Source: Methanothrix sp. (GTDB taxonomy: Archaea > Halobacteriota > Methanosarcinia > Methanotrichales > Methanotrichaceae). From it: DNA of 62,795 nucleotides. The translations under genes and the position numbers were made by a program. Below, in pieces: positions 34,262 through 42,909 of this stretch. Location of the stretch: contig WOYM01000013.1 of the NCBI GenBank assembly GCA_011620785.1, positions 1 to 62,795 of the forward strand. The letters are read 5' to 3'. Position 1 is the first letter of the stretch, and every line of letters begins with the position of its first letter. Under the pieces are notes generated by a model that did no database searches, had not been told where the DNA came from, and worked only from the letters and a program-made list of their open reading frames with translations.

Positions 34262-36937
34262 CTAAAAGTCGAAGAGCGACTTCTGCTTCTGTGGCTTGTT
34301 GCATTCGCCGGCAAAGCTGAACAGGCTGCTCTGCGCCCGGCTGGAGCAGAGCCGGTCCTTGTTCACCCCGAAGGTCTCGAATATGCGCATCACAGGCGGC
34401 AGGATTTGCTTGTTCACATAGTACTCCGTATCCAGAGAGATATTGTTCTCCAGCACAAATTCCGGGTCCTCTGCCCGGTCCACGAAGAGGGTCTTGTTCT
34501 TTCTGCTGCCCTTGCCCCGGATGATCACAAAGGGCACCCTGTCTCCGACAGCGGGCACCTTTCCACCCCTCTCTCTCATCTTCTCCACCAGCTGGATGTG
34601 CGGCTGCTTGTTCTTGTACGAGCCCGTGCTCTTGGTGTACCTCCTGGTGAGGGTCAGCTCCTCCAGTATTCCCGGATCCTGGGATAGGTCCAGGTTCTGC
34701 AGCCGGACCACCACCGATCGGACATGCTCTACCGCCTCGTCCACCTTTCCCTCCTTGAGCACCAGCTCGAGGCATGTCTTGAGGGTCCCGGATGTCAGGC
34801 CGCACCAGTCCCGCCTCACTGTCTCCATGCCACGGACTTTTATCCTATCTTTCCATTCCTCCCCCATCTGCTCGAAAATCCAGAGGGCATACCGCTTCTT
34901 GGCCAGGAATATGCCCCTCCGGGCGAAGGCCTCGAAGACAAGCTCCATTGGCTGGGGAAGGCTGGATGTGACCGTCTCGGCGATCTTCTTTCCGATCAAG
35001 CCCGCATCCTCGAGCGTCACCGGCTCATTATGGGGACTGAGACGGACGAAGACGCTATCAGTATCACCATAGACCACATTGAGATCGAATCCCTTTCCTG
35101 TCGGGGCTCCTAGCCTCAGTTCGTCCTTGAAGACTGCCCGACCTTCGATCACATAGACAGATCCTATATCGTCTATGATCTTCTTCGTCCGGAGAATGTT
35201 CTCCCGGCCAAAGGAGGTGACCGCATTGGCCAAAGCCAGGCTGTACAGCCTCGCCCGGGCGTAACCCGAGTAGCCATAGAAGCTGTTCAACAGGATCTTC
35301 AGTGCATACTGCTTGGCATCTAAAAATCGCCTCTCCTCTTCGCTGGCCTTCTTCATCAACCTCTTGGTCTCCGTCCTCTGATCGAGCAATTCCCTTAAGA
35401 CCCGGGGCATTACCCCCGGTGAAACATTCGGGGAGACGAAACTTCCTCCGGAAGGTGAGGTTATGATATCTTTTTTGTCGGGAGAGTCAGCCAGCACCAC
35501 CGTCGAGTAGCAGAGGTTATGAGCCATCATAATGGTGGGATATAGCGACTTGTAGTCTAAAATGACCACATCCTCCACCAGCCCTTTCTCAGGCACCAGC
35601 ACTGCTCCTCCTTTCAGCTCTTCGTTCTCCACATATCGCTCGTCCGAGAGACCAGAATCTGGCTTGGGGGGCACCACCCGGGATATCTCCCGGAAGCGGC
35701 GCAAGAGCAGGTTCTCAACCATCCCCGACTGTCCGCCGTTGACTATGTCCTGCAAGAGCGAGCCGCTGGCCCGGGAGAGGGCGATGTACTTGTCCATCAG
35801 CCGCAGGTCCAATAGCAGACGAAGGGCGAGGACAGAGTCCCGGCGGGAGTAGCTGATAAACCGCCTCAGACCTTCTCCATTGCTCTCTTCTGCCCAGAGC
35901 TCCTCGATCTCCTGGGGATTCACATCGTACTTCTCCATCGAAAGAAGCTCCGCAGCAACATTCCTCAGGGTATACTGCTTCAGGCTGAACGAGGAACGTA
36001 TGATGGGCAATAGATCGACCACCACCCGACCGGTGATGGAGACATCGCTTCGGTTCACTATCTTTTTTATGTACCAGGAGCTGCCATCCCTTCCTACCCG
36101 GAAATCGAGCTGCTGCTGCTTTGCCCTCTCCTGAAGATAGGGAAAATCGAAATCATTGGAGTTGTAGCCGGCGATGATATCGGGATTGTAGTCCCTGATT
36201 ATGGCTGCAAACTGATTTAGAAGCTCATACTCGTTCCTGCAGGCTCTGGTGTCCGGACGGGTGCAGTCGATCTCCTTTCCTACTAGTACCAGGTCTTTGT
36301 TGCCCTGATACTCCGGCTCGAAGGCCATGCTGATCAGTATCACAGGGGATTTCTCTGCCTTGGGCATGGCACCATGGTCCGGAAGGCACTCGATGTCAAA
36401 GCTCATGAAACGCAAGGGTGCATTGGCCTCATGCTGCACCGGACGGATGGAGGCAGCATCCACCGGAGGCAAGTCTCTTCCCGATTGCACTGATCCGGCA
36501 TTCTGGCTCAAGGTCCATTCCGGTATTGGAGCCTCGACCCATCCCATTCCTCCCAGCGATTTGTCGATCAGAAATCTGTTCTTGAAGAGGATATCAGTCT
36601 CGTAGACCGCCCGGATGCCGGGAAGGGAGCGCACCCTCTCCCTCAGGTTTCTTACCTCTTTGGGATCGTTAGTGGTGATCCGGAGCATCTTTTTGGGCTT
36701 CTTCTGATAGCCTATGGGCTCGAAGCGCTCCAGCACTTCCACCTCCAGACCCATGGCCTTCAGGCCTTCCGCCGCACTTTCCAGACAGCCTTCCTTAGCG
36801 CTGGCATAAAAATAGGGCCTGAATCCTGCTGCCTTGACTGTGACGCTCTGCCCTTCTGGAGTGGTGCCAAATAGCTGCACCAAGGGCTTTCGCCCTGAAT
36901 CATATGCGTAGTTAGCGTCCAGGATCTGGAAGATCAT
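34262..36937 (-). CDS. polB: DNA polymerase B with two C-terminal PIP-like motifs
   Basis: Replicative or repair family B polymerase, 891 residues. The 3'-5' exonuclease site is present: Exo I DIE (181-183), Exo II NSNDFDFPY (about 262-270) and Exo III YSRRDSV. Polymerase motifs are DYKSLYPTIM (A), ILLNSFYGYSGY (B) and YGDTDSVFV (C). The N-terminus includes the uracil-recognition region typical of archaeal enzymes. No intein interrupts motifs A-C. The tail has QSSLFSF (869-875) and QKSLFDF (885-891), both fitting the PCNA-binding consensus. The start ATG is about 28 bases from a TATA box, so the mRNA is probably leaderless. Confidence 0.96.
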   Translation of the reverse strand: MIFQILDANYAYDSGRKPLVQLFGTTPEGQSVTVKAAGFRPYFYASAKEGCLESAAEGLKAMGLEVEVLERFEPIGYQKKPKKMLRITTNDPKEVRNLRERVRSLPGIRAVYETDILFKNRFLIDKSLGGMGWVEAPIPEWTLSQNAGSVQSGRDLPPVDAASIRPVQHEANAPLRFMSFDIECLPDHGAMPKAEKSPVILISMAFEPEYQGNKDLVLVGKEIDCTRPDTRACRNEYELLNQFAAIIRDYNPDIIAGYNSNDFDFPYLQERAKQQQLDFRVGRDGSSWYIKKIVNRSDVSITGRVVVDLLPIIRSSFSLKQYTLRNVAAELLSMEKYDVNPQEIEELWAEESNGEGLRRFISYSRRDSVLALRLLLDLRLMDKYIALSRASGSLLQDIVNGGQSGMVENLLLRRFREISRVVPPKPDSGLSDERYVENEELKGGAVLVPEKGLVEDVVILDYKSLYPTIMMAHNLCYSTVVLADSPDKKDIITSPSGGSFVSPNVSPGVMPRVLRELLDQRTETKRLMKKASEEERRFLDAKQYALKILLNSFYGYSGYARARLYSLALANAVTSFGRENILRTKKIIDDIGSVYVIEGRAVFKDELRLGAPTGKGFDLNVVYGDTDSVFVRLSPHNEPVTLEDAGLIGKKIAETVTSSLPQPMELVFEAFARRGIFLAKKRYALWIFEQMGEEWKDRIKVRGMETVRRDWCGLTSGTLKTCLELVLKEGKVDEAVEHVRSVVVRLQNLDLSQDPGILEELTLTRRYTKSTGSYKNKQPHIQLVEKMRERGGKVPAVGDRVPFVIIRGKGSRKNKTLFVDRAEDPEFVLENNISLDTEYYVNKQILPPVMRIFETFGVNKDRLCSSRAQSSLFSFAGECNKPQKQKSLFDF

Positions 36938-36958
36938 CGCTTATAAATGGAAACTTTT

Positions 36959-36970
36959 GTTTATATAACT
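36959..36970 (-). promoter_or_regulatory. polB TATA box
   Basis: AGTTATATAAAC on the minus strand, centred about 28 bases before the polB ATG, gives a leaderless transcript. A second element, TTTATAAGC, lies between it and the ATG (about 36940-36948) and also occurs twice upstream of tbp. Confidence 0.55.
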
Positions 36971-37094
36971 ACTCATGGCCAGGGGCAAAAGAGGCGGAAA
37001 AAAATGCCCATATTTCCCAGTATTTGCATAAGTCTGGAGACAAAAAGGGATTGATCCCTGCTTTCAATAGATCTCATCCTTCTGAGCAATTCAG

Positions 37095-37646
37095 TTATAG
37101 CAGCCCCATATTTTCCAGCTGTTCCCTCACAATCTTGACTCCCTCTTCGCACTCTTCTGGCGACTTGCCTCCAGTGACCACCAATTTTCCGGAACTGAAT
37201 ATGAGCACTACCACCTTTGGGGTTTTTATCCGGTAGACCAGACCGGGGAATTGCTCCGGCTCGTATTCGATATTCTCCAGTCCCAGGCCGAGGGCGATGG
37301 CGTTGAGGTTCAGGTCTGTCTTCAAATCTGCAGATGCCACAATATTCTGAACGTGGATCTCCGGCTCCAGATCGATATTCTCGAAGCCTATGGACTTGAG
37401 GGTCTGGGCCATATTGGCTATAACCGTGCGAACGTCCTCGACGTTCTTGGCGCCGGTGCATACCACTTTGCCGGAGGTGAATATCAGAAAAGCGGCTCTG
37501 GGGGCTTTTACCCGGTATACCAGGCCGGGAAACTTCTCTTTATTGTATTCTGCGCCCTCCAGCTCAGCCTCGATCTTATGGAGATCGAACTCCTCAGCCA
37601 GCTTGGTGGATGCCACCACGTTCTCTATGTTTATTGTGGACTCCAT
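37095..37646 (-). CDS. tbp: TATA-box-binding protein
   Basis: General transcription factor that bends the TATA box and recruits TFB and RNA polymerase. 183 residues made of two ~90-residue repeats: INIENVVASTKL ... FPGLVYRVKAPRAAFLIF and IHVQNIVASADL ... FPGLVYRIKTPKVVVLIF. The DNA-inserting phenylalanines are at FPG and LIF positions in each half. ATG at 37646 follows GGAGATA with suitable spacing; an upstream ATG would add seven non-conserved residues. The C-terminus lacks the long acidic tail found in some archaea. It is read towards polB, with about 157 bp between them. Confidence 0.97.
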   Translation of the reverse strand: MESTINIENVVASTKLAEEFDLHKIEAELEGAEYNKEKFPGLVYRVKAPRAAFLIFTSGKVVCTGAKNVEDVRTVIANMAQTLKSIGFENIDLEPEIHVQNIVASADLKTDLNLNAIALGLGLENIEYEPEQFPGLVYRIKTPKVVVLIFSSGKLVVTGGKSPEECEEGVKIVREQLENMGLL

Positions 37647-37683
37647 ACTCAAGTATCTCCAATTCATACTTACAAACTGGGGG

Positions 37684-37748
37684 TATATATATGTGAGTAT
37701 TTAAGATTTATAAAGCGCTTATAAACTGATAATATACTGCTTATAAAC
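37684..37748 (-). promoter_or_regulatory. stacked TATA-like boxes upstream of tbp
   Basis: Four TATA-like elements occur within 65 bp on the minus strand: ATATATATA (37684-37692), TTTATAAAT (37706-37714), GTTTATAAGC (37717-37726) and GTTTATAAGC (37739-37748). The nearest would start transcription about 15 bases before the ATG. The two GTTTATAAGC copies are identical and spaced 22 bp apart, about two helical turns, as expected if TBP binds its own gene at several sites. Confidence 0.5.
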
Positions 37749-37787
37749 CACCGGCAAATCCCAAGATCAGCAGGATTTAAAAATAAA

Positions 37788-37876
37788 AGCCGCCGATGGG
37801 ATTCGAACCCATGAACTGCTGATCTTTCGGACCATCTTACGAATCAGCCGCTTTAACCGGGCTAAGCCACGGCGGC
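37788..37876 (-). tRNA. tRNA-Thr (CGT) with a 14-nt intron
   Basis: Acceptor GCCGCCG/CGGCGGC, discriminator T (U73, as usual for archaeal tRNA-Thr), T arm ATGGG/CCCAT. The anticodon stem GCTGA/TCAGC encloses 21 bases rather than 7. Removing 37824-37837 leaves loop TTCGTAA, anticodon CGT. The intron sits at the canonical 37/38 site: the precursor folds with a 4-bp TTCG/CGAA helix flanked by three-base bulges (TAA and AGA), as the archaeal splicing endonuclease requires. Confidence 0.88.
37824..37837 (-). other. 14-nt tRNA intron (bulge-helix-bulge)
   Basis: On the minus strand the intron reads AGATGGTCCGAAAG. Its CGAA pairs with TTCG of the 5' exon to make the central helix, and both cut sites fall in three-base bulges. 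The intron's own hairpin is tiny (GA-TGG-TC), close to the lower size limit for archaeal tRNA introns. Confidence 0.8.
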
Positions 37877-37940
37877 CCTCTGGGACTCTACTAGCAGGGG
37901 CATATGCGAATAAAAGATTTGCGATCCAGTCAGGCAGCTC

Positions 37941-39179
37941 TTATGATCTCTTTTTCTGCTTCTGGATCTCTTCAGCCAGCTGGGGCAAGAATATGCCAAT
38001 ATCGGTCACAAGGCCTATGGCCTGGGCCGATCCCCTATCCATCAGCTTTGTCACTGTGGAGGGATTGATGTCCACACAGATGGTCTTGACATATGAGGGC
38101 AAGAGATTGCCAACAGCAATGGAATGGAGCATTGTGCCCAGCATTATGGTCATGTCCACCCCTCGCAGAACCCTGCCCATGGCATCCTTGGCCTTGACGG
38201 TGTCGGTTATGACCTCGGGAAGGGGTCCATCATCGCGAATGGAGCCCGCCAGGATGAAGTCGATCCCTCTGGTGATCGCCTCATACATTATTCCACCCTT
38301 GAGCTTGCCCTCTTCTATGGCCTTCTTGATGGAGCCGCTGGCCATGATCTCGCTTATGGCGTACAGATGGTTTCTGTGTCCACCGGATATAGCATTTCCC
38401 GAGCAGTTCATGCCCAGGCTGGTGCCAAAGAGCTGGCGCTCGATATCATGTACCGCTACCGCATTTCCTGCCAGGAGGACATCCACATATCCCTCTCGGA
38501 TGAGCTTGGCCAGGGAGGGGGCGGCACCGGTATGAACCAGCGCTGGTCCGCAGACCACAGCAATCTTTCCCCCTCCATTCTTGGTACTGATGATCTCACA
38601 GGCCAGCTGGCGGACGAGCTCTCCGCTGGGCCTCTCTGAGGAGACCTCATTGGACATGAATCCGAAGAAGCTCTTCTCCCTCGGGCGCTCGGGCGGGACC
38701 ACCTTGACCCCTGTGGTTCCAATCACCACAAGGTCCCCCTTCTTTATATGACCGATGGGCGTGCACACCGCTTTTCCGTCATACAGGACGATGAGGCAGT
38801 CCATGTGGTTCGCCACAACCTCCACCCAGGCCCCATTATAGCGCACATAGGTGGGATGATTGGTGGTGGAGTAGAATCCCCGGGGGACTACCATATCTCC
38901 AGGAGCGATCTCGGTTTTGGCGTCCTCCATCTCCAGGAGGCGCGCTCCCAGGGCATTCAGCTCCAGGAGTATCCTGTCCAGGTGAGCTGAATCCTCTCCG
39001 GTCACCGTGATCTGCACATAGCTGGTATCGTTCTTCTTCTCCCCTATCCGGAAGGTTTTGATCTCAAACTCTCCTCCCATGTCCATGATCTTGTCCAGGA
39101 CTCGTGTTAGCATCTGGGAGTCTATGAGATGGCCTTCCATCTCAATGTCAGCAATCTCTGTCATAAGCTCTGCCTTCAC
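37941..39179 (-). CDS. archaeal ornithine cyclodeaminase (TIGR00300, LOR/SDH-type domain)
   Basis: A 412-residue enzyme that probably turns ornithine into proline and ammonia with bound NAD. The N-terminal half (1-115) is the LOR/SDH-type domain (TEIADIEMEGHLIDSQML). The C-terminal half holds the Rossmann-like nucleotide part with IAVVCGPALVHTGAAPSLA and the central LLAGNAVAVHDIE, and ends DINPSTVTKL. It belongs to the archaeal TIGR00300 group, not to the mu-crystallin-type cyclodeaminases. GTG at 39179 overlaps the RNA ligase stop as GTGA. It is the last gene of the seven-gene operon. Confidence 0.82.
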   Translation of the reverse strand: MKAELMTEIADIEMEGHLIDSQMLTRVLDKIMDMGGEFEIKTFRIGEKKNDTSYVQITVTGEDSAHLDRILLELNALGARLLEMEDAKTEIAPGDMVVPRGFYSTTNHPTYVRYNGAWVEVVANHMDCLIVLYDGKAVCTPIGHIKKGDLVVIGTTGVKVVPPERPREKSFFGFMSNEVSSERPSGELVRQLACEIISTKNGGGKIAVVCGPALVHTGAAPSLAKLIREGYVDVLLAGNAVAVHDIERQLFGTSLGMNCSGNAISGGHRNHLYAISEIMASGSIKKAIEEGKLKGGIMYEAITRGIDFILAGSIRDDGPLPEVITDTVKAKDAMGRVLRGVDMTIMLGTMLHSIAVGNLLPSYVKTICVDINPSTVTKLMDRGSAQAIGLVTDIGIFLPQLAEEIQKQKKRS

Positions 39180-40297
39180 CACATCTCTCCATTCAAGAGG
39201 GCTTCAGTCTTATCATTTGTGCTCATGATTATTTTTGTGATTCCTATGGTATAGCCGTCATCATCAGGCAGCGGCTGGTCGAATATTGCCCGGATCCCGC
39301 ATCTGCGCAGGTGATACTCAAATCCCCGGGCTGTGGCCAGGCTTTTCACCCGGATCTTAATTCTCTGCATGATGATCTCCCCCTGCTGCTTATTCTTGAT
39401 GGTCTCTGTCAGGGGCAAGAGAATGCTCTCCCCAATGCGCCGGGCCCTCTCCCTTCTCTCCTCCACCGACTCCTGCCATTCCACAGATTGAAAGCCCTCC
39501 CGGACCGCGCGGGATAAAAAGAAGTCAAGAGCATAGTCGTTATAGTGGCTAAAAGCTATCGCCAGGTCATTGCAGTTCGATTCTGAGCTGGTATATTTCA
39601 GGGGGGCTACCCTGTTTTCCGGGTCCTTCAAGACCACCCCCTCCCTTCCTTGCCGGCCCAGCTTGATCACTATCTCTTTGATCCTTTTGTGCGCCGTCTC
39701 CCGGGGAAATTCTCCAAAAAAAGCCGTTTTTTTCAGGCCGAAATCCTCTGCTATCTCGTGGGTCTTATGCACCCCATGGGTCCCTCGCTGGTTCTTTTGG
39801 GCAACATCGAAGAGGTATAAATCGATGCTGTCAGTGGGATAGACATCCTGTGATACATAGGGGTTCTCCGGCCCCACCATCTCCGCGCAAAGGACCAGAT
39901 TGGGCTTCTCTTCGAAAATATCCTCCGGCAGGAGCCTTGTCGCCACCTCTGTGGAGTAAGGGCAGACAAAACCACCTCTGGTCAGGGCCACGACATCCCC
40001 GTCTATGGATGTTATGCGGACATTATGGCCATTCATCTTCTCCTCCACTGCCACAGAATCGATAAAGTGACGTTTTATCGCCGCTTCAAGCATCAGAGGA
40101 CGGCGGATGCTGGGGTAGCCCCAGACAATCTCTCCGTTTCTAAAAATCACTGTCCCGGCCTCAATCCCTGAGATCTCCTTATCAAATCTCAGCAGTTGAG
40201 GCTCGGGCCAGCTTGATTCAGATATCTTTGTATCTTGCAGGCTTTGCAGCCGATCTACAGCTATTCCCAGTTTATCTGCAATCCTTTGCAGATTCAT
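39176..40297 (-). CDS. rnl: ATP-dependent RNA ligase, Rnl3/Pab1020 family
   Basis: Seals 5'-phosphate and 3'-hydroxyl RNA ends, often forming RNA circles, and acts as a dimer. The covalent AMP lysine is K87 in EEKMNG (motif I KxxG). Further nucleotidyltransferase motifs are visible: CAEMVG (motif III-like, about 155), EGVVLK (motif IV, about 240) and LKYTS (motif V, about 253). The family-specific C-terminal dimer domain follows. 373 residues is normal. The start forms an ATGA overlap with the preceding CBS gene, so translation is coupled. Substrates in vivo are not settled; circular sRNAs or tRNA introns are candidates. Confidence 0.88.
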   Translation of the reverse strand: MNLQRIADKLGIAVDRLQSLQDTKISESSWPEPQLLRFDKEISGIEAGTVIFRNGEIVWGYPSIRRPLMLEAAIKRHFIDSVAVEEKMNGHNVRITSIDGDVVALTRGGFVCPYSTEVATRLLPEDIFEEKPNLVLCAEMVGPENPYVSQDVYPTDSIDLYLFDVAQKNQRGTHGVHKTHEIAEDFGLKKTAFFGEFPRETAHKRIKEIVIKLGRQGREGVVLKDPENRVAPLKYTSSESNCNDLAIAFSHYNDYALDFFLSRAVREGFQSVEWQESVEERRERARRIGESILLPLTETIKNKQQGEIIMQRIKIRVKSLATARGFEYHLRRCGIRAIFDQPLPDDDGYTIGITKIIMSTNDKTEALLNGEMW

Positions 40298-41073
40298 CCA
40301 GTCCTCACCAGATAATCCAGTATGGACCTCCTGGTGATCATGCCCGCTACCTCTTCTCTGTGGTTGAGCACGGGCAGGCCGCCTATGTTATCCATGAGAA
40401 TTATTCTCTTGACCTCCTCCAGAGGGGTATCGGTATATACGTACTTTACATCATGGGTCATCACATCAGAGACCAGTATGTTGTAGATGCGAGTATGCTG
40501 CTTGCTGGCGGTGTCATTGAGATCCCTGAAGGCTCGCAGGGCTTTGGCCACATCTCCCTCTGTTAATATCCCCACCAGACGTCCAGCTTCGACCACGGGA
40601 AGCCTTCCCACATCTCTGTCCAGAATTGTGCGCCGGGCATGAACCAGACGATCGTTGGGGTTGGCGGTGAGGGGATACCTCATGGCCTCGGAGGCCAGGC
40701 CGCTCACATTGGCCTTCTCCAGGATCTCCCTGGGCCTGACCCAGCCCAGGATTTTCTCGCCGTCCACTGCCACCAGCACCGATGTCTTCTGCAGCAGGAG
40801 CATGGCATCTAACATGTCCATGTCCGGCAGGACCTTGATAACGCTATCCTGAGTGGCTGATGCCACATGCAGAGAGGAGGCCGGCATGCCCAGGGATTTT
40901 CGGGCACCAAGAACGCGGGCAATCTGTCTGGTAGTGATTATTCCGCCTATCTTGCCTTTATTGGTCACCAGAAGCCTGCGAAGATCGTTCTTCTCCATTA
41001 TATCCAGCGCATGGCCCAACCGTTCCGATTTATCGATAGTAACGGGCTCTGTCATAATGTCTTTAACCTGCAT
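40294..41073 (-). CDS. four-CBS-motif protein (operon copy 5)
   Basis: 259 residues made entirely of four CBS motifs in two Bateman modules: VKDIMTEPVTIDKSE, a middle pair (DSVIKVLPDMDMLDAML; MRYPLTANPNDRLVHARR) and VSDVMTHDVKYVYTD. Expected to bind adenine nucleotides or SAM and to pass this state to a partner. ATG at 41073 shares its A with the upstream TGA (TGATG); GTG at 41082 is possible. Its stop overlaps the RNA ligase start by 4 bp, which makes the ligase its most likely partner by position. Confidence 0.88.
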   Translation of the reverse strand: MQVKDIMTEPVTIDKSERLGHALDIMEKNDLRRLLVTNKGKIGGIITTRQIARVLGARKSLGMPASSLHVASATQDSVIKVLPDMDMLDAMLLLQKTSVLVAVDGEKILGWVRPREILEKANVSGLASEAMRYPLTANPNDRLVHARRTILDRDVGRLPVVEAGRLVGILTEGDVAKALRAFRDLNDTASKQHTRIYNILVSDVMTHDVKYVYTDTPLEEVKRIILMDNIGGLPVLNHREEVAGMITRRSILDYLVRTG

Positions 41074-41933
41074 CACTTCCACCTGCCAATCTCCGCTATG
41101 ATCTCATCGGCTGAGAAATAGCCCACCACATCATTGTCCTTTACCACCGGCATGCCGATGATATGCTTTTCTGCAAGAGTCTTGCTGGCCTCGACAGCGT
41201 TGGTCTCCGGGGTCAGGCTGAGTATGGGCGAGGTCATGACATCCTCGGCCACGAAGGGCATCTGCCTTACATATCGATTCTGTTTTCTGCCCGCAGTGCT
41301 CTCCTTCCGGGTCATCTTGATGTTCTTGGTCTCCATATCATCCTTCGGCCCCATGATATCAGAGAACGTAAGGCCTGAGCGGGTCACTATGCCTACAGGA
41401 GTCCTGTTATCCTCATAGACCAGGGCCCGGCTGATCCCCTGCACATTCATCTCCTCTAGAACATGGCTTATGGTATGGTGGCGGTGAACATTGAGGATGT
41501 TCTTGCTCATCAGCTCCTGCACAGTTGAGGATATATCCTGCTCGGAGAAGTGCCTCACCATATCCCTGGAGGTGATCACGCCCACGATCTCTCCATCCTT
41601 CTCCACCGGCAGGCCGCTTATATCGTTCTCGATCATCAGTTCCGCTGCCTGGGGCATGGTGGCATCAGGGAATATGGTTATCGGCTTCTCGGTCATGACC
41701 ACCTGGATTGGGACTTTGTCTATGGGCCTCCTCCTCCATTCTGGGGCTGCCTGGCTGATCCGGTTGGTGATATCGTATTTGGTGACAATGCCCACAAGCT
41801 TGCCGTTATCCATAACCGGAAGCCTGCCGATGGAGTACTTGAACATCAGGTTCCTTGCTCTCTGAATGGGCTCGTTCCGCTCGATGACATTTACGGGGGT
41901 GCTCATGTAGTCTTTGACTTTCTTTATGATCAT
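41073..41933 (-). CDS. four-CBS-motif protein (operon copy 4)
   Basis: 286 residues, four CBS motifs: VKDYMSTPVNVIERNE, VVMTEKPITIFPDAT, a third around MSKNILNVHRHHTISH and VAEDVMTSPILSLTPET. A basic linker (about residues 200-220, MTRKESTAGRKQNRY) separates motifs 3 and 4, unlike the neighbours, and may touch nucleic acid or another protein. The start overlaps the previous gene as ATGA. No catalytic domain is attached. Confidence 0.88.
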   Translation of the reverse strand: MIIKKVKDYMSTPVNVIERNEPIQRARNLMFKYSIGRLPVMDNGKLVGIVTKYDITNRISQAAPEWRRRPIDKVPIQVVMTEKPITIFPDATMPQAAELMIENDISGLPVEKDGEIVGVITSRDMVRHFSEQDISSTVQELMSKNILNVHRHHTISHVLEEMNVQGISRALVYEDNRTPVGIVTRSGLTFSDIMGPKDDMETKNIKMTRKESTAGRKQNRYVRQMPFVAEDVMTSPILSLTPETNAVEASKTLAEKHIIGMPVVKDNDVVGYFSADEIIAEIGRWK

Positions 41934-42907
41934 GGCAGTATTCCTCTGTTCTCAGCTAAGGCCCTCACGAAATCTCTTTCTGTCAGAATGCCTGCTAATG
42001 AACCCCTATCCATTACGGGCATCGATCCAATCTCGTTGTCCATCATCTTTCTGGCCGCATGGCCCAGGTCCATCTTCTTCTCGATGGTGATCAGGCTTCT
42101 CTTGATAAGGCTCTTTATGGGCTGGTTCATCACCTCGCCGATGTCGCCCGTAACCACCTTTTCGAATGCATCACCGCTGCCCAGGTATTTCATTATGTCC
42201 GATGCGGTCACCATGCCCATGAGAACGCCATCCTGCACCACAGGCATCCTTCGGAAGCCCTTCTGGATGATCATCCTGGTCATCTTTTCGATGGTGGTCT
42301 GTGCGGGTGCAGTTACAACATTGGGGCTCATGAAGGATTCAACCGCCAGGCCAGTATCCACCCCCCGACAAGAGCGCACGAAGTCCTCCTCGGTGATTAT
42401 TCCCTTGATGCGGGCATCCTCATCCACTATCGGAAGGCCGCCCACGTTCTTCTCGTACATGAGCTTCAAGACATCATGCAATGAGGTGTTTTCGCTGGCA
42501 TAGATGAGCTTGCTGCTCATTATCTCCCTTATATCGGCATTAATGGCGGTGAAGATATTCCCCTGATACTTCTCCTGCAGAAGGTTGTGCCGAAGCCCTC
42601 CGCCAAGGAAGTCCACTACATCCACCGATGTCACAAAGCCAAGCAGCCTCTTTGTGCCCGCATCTGCGATGGGAAGCCTGGAGAAGCCGTAGAAGGTCAT
42701 GGTCTTTATCGCCCCCATGATGGTGGTAGTAGGCGGGACTGTGACCACGTCCGGCGATGCTGCGCTCAGCACCTCGCTGATGTGCTTGGCATGCCTGGAG
42801 TCGAACTGCAGCGGTCCCCTCTCTCCTGAGCCCGGAGCTCTTGGCATTCTATCGTTCCTCTGCGGTATCCTCGTTATCTCCTTTCCACTAGTTGGACCAT
42901 TGCTCAT
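41930..42907 (-). CDS. four-CBS-motif protein (operon copy 3)
   Basis: 325 residues. An unstructured basic head (1-35, rich in Arg, Pro and Gly, e.g. RNDRMPRAPGSGERG) precedes four CBS motifs (SEVLSAASPDVVTVPPT; IREIMSSKLIYASEN; VESFMSPNVVTAPAQ; IGEVMNQPIKSLIKR). The head could bind RNA or DNA. ATG at 42907 follows the previous stop by 2 bp with GGGGGAG just upstream; the longer start at 42928 would overlap. Confidence 0.88.
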   Translation of the reverse strand: MSNGPTSGKEITRIPQRNDRMPRAPGSGERGPLQFDSRHAKHISEVLSAASPDVVTVPPTTTIMGAIKTMTFYGFSRLPIADAGTKRLLGFVTSVDVVDFLGGGLRHNLLQEKYQGNIFTAINADIREIMSSKLIYASENTSLHDVLKLMYEKNVGGLPIVDEDARIKGIITEEDFVRSCRGVDTGLAVESFMSPNVVTAPAQTTIEKMTRMIIQKGFRRMPVVQDGVLMGMVTASDIMKYLGSGDAFEKVVTGDIGEVMNQPIKSLIKRSLITIEKKMDLGHAARKMMDNEIGSMPVMDRGSLAGILTERDFVRALAENRGILP

Positions 42908-42909
42908 TT

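Noticed and set aside
34262..36937. Possible intein in polB
   Set aside because: Motifs A, B and C are uninterrupted and the length is normal.
41550..42503. 317-codon plus-strand frame opposite two CBS genes
   Set aside because: Shadow frame caused by biased codon use in CBS repeats.
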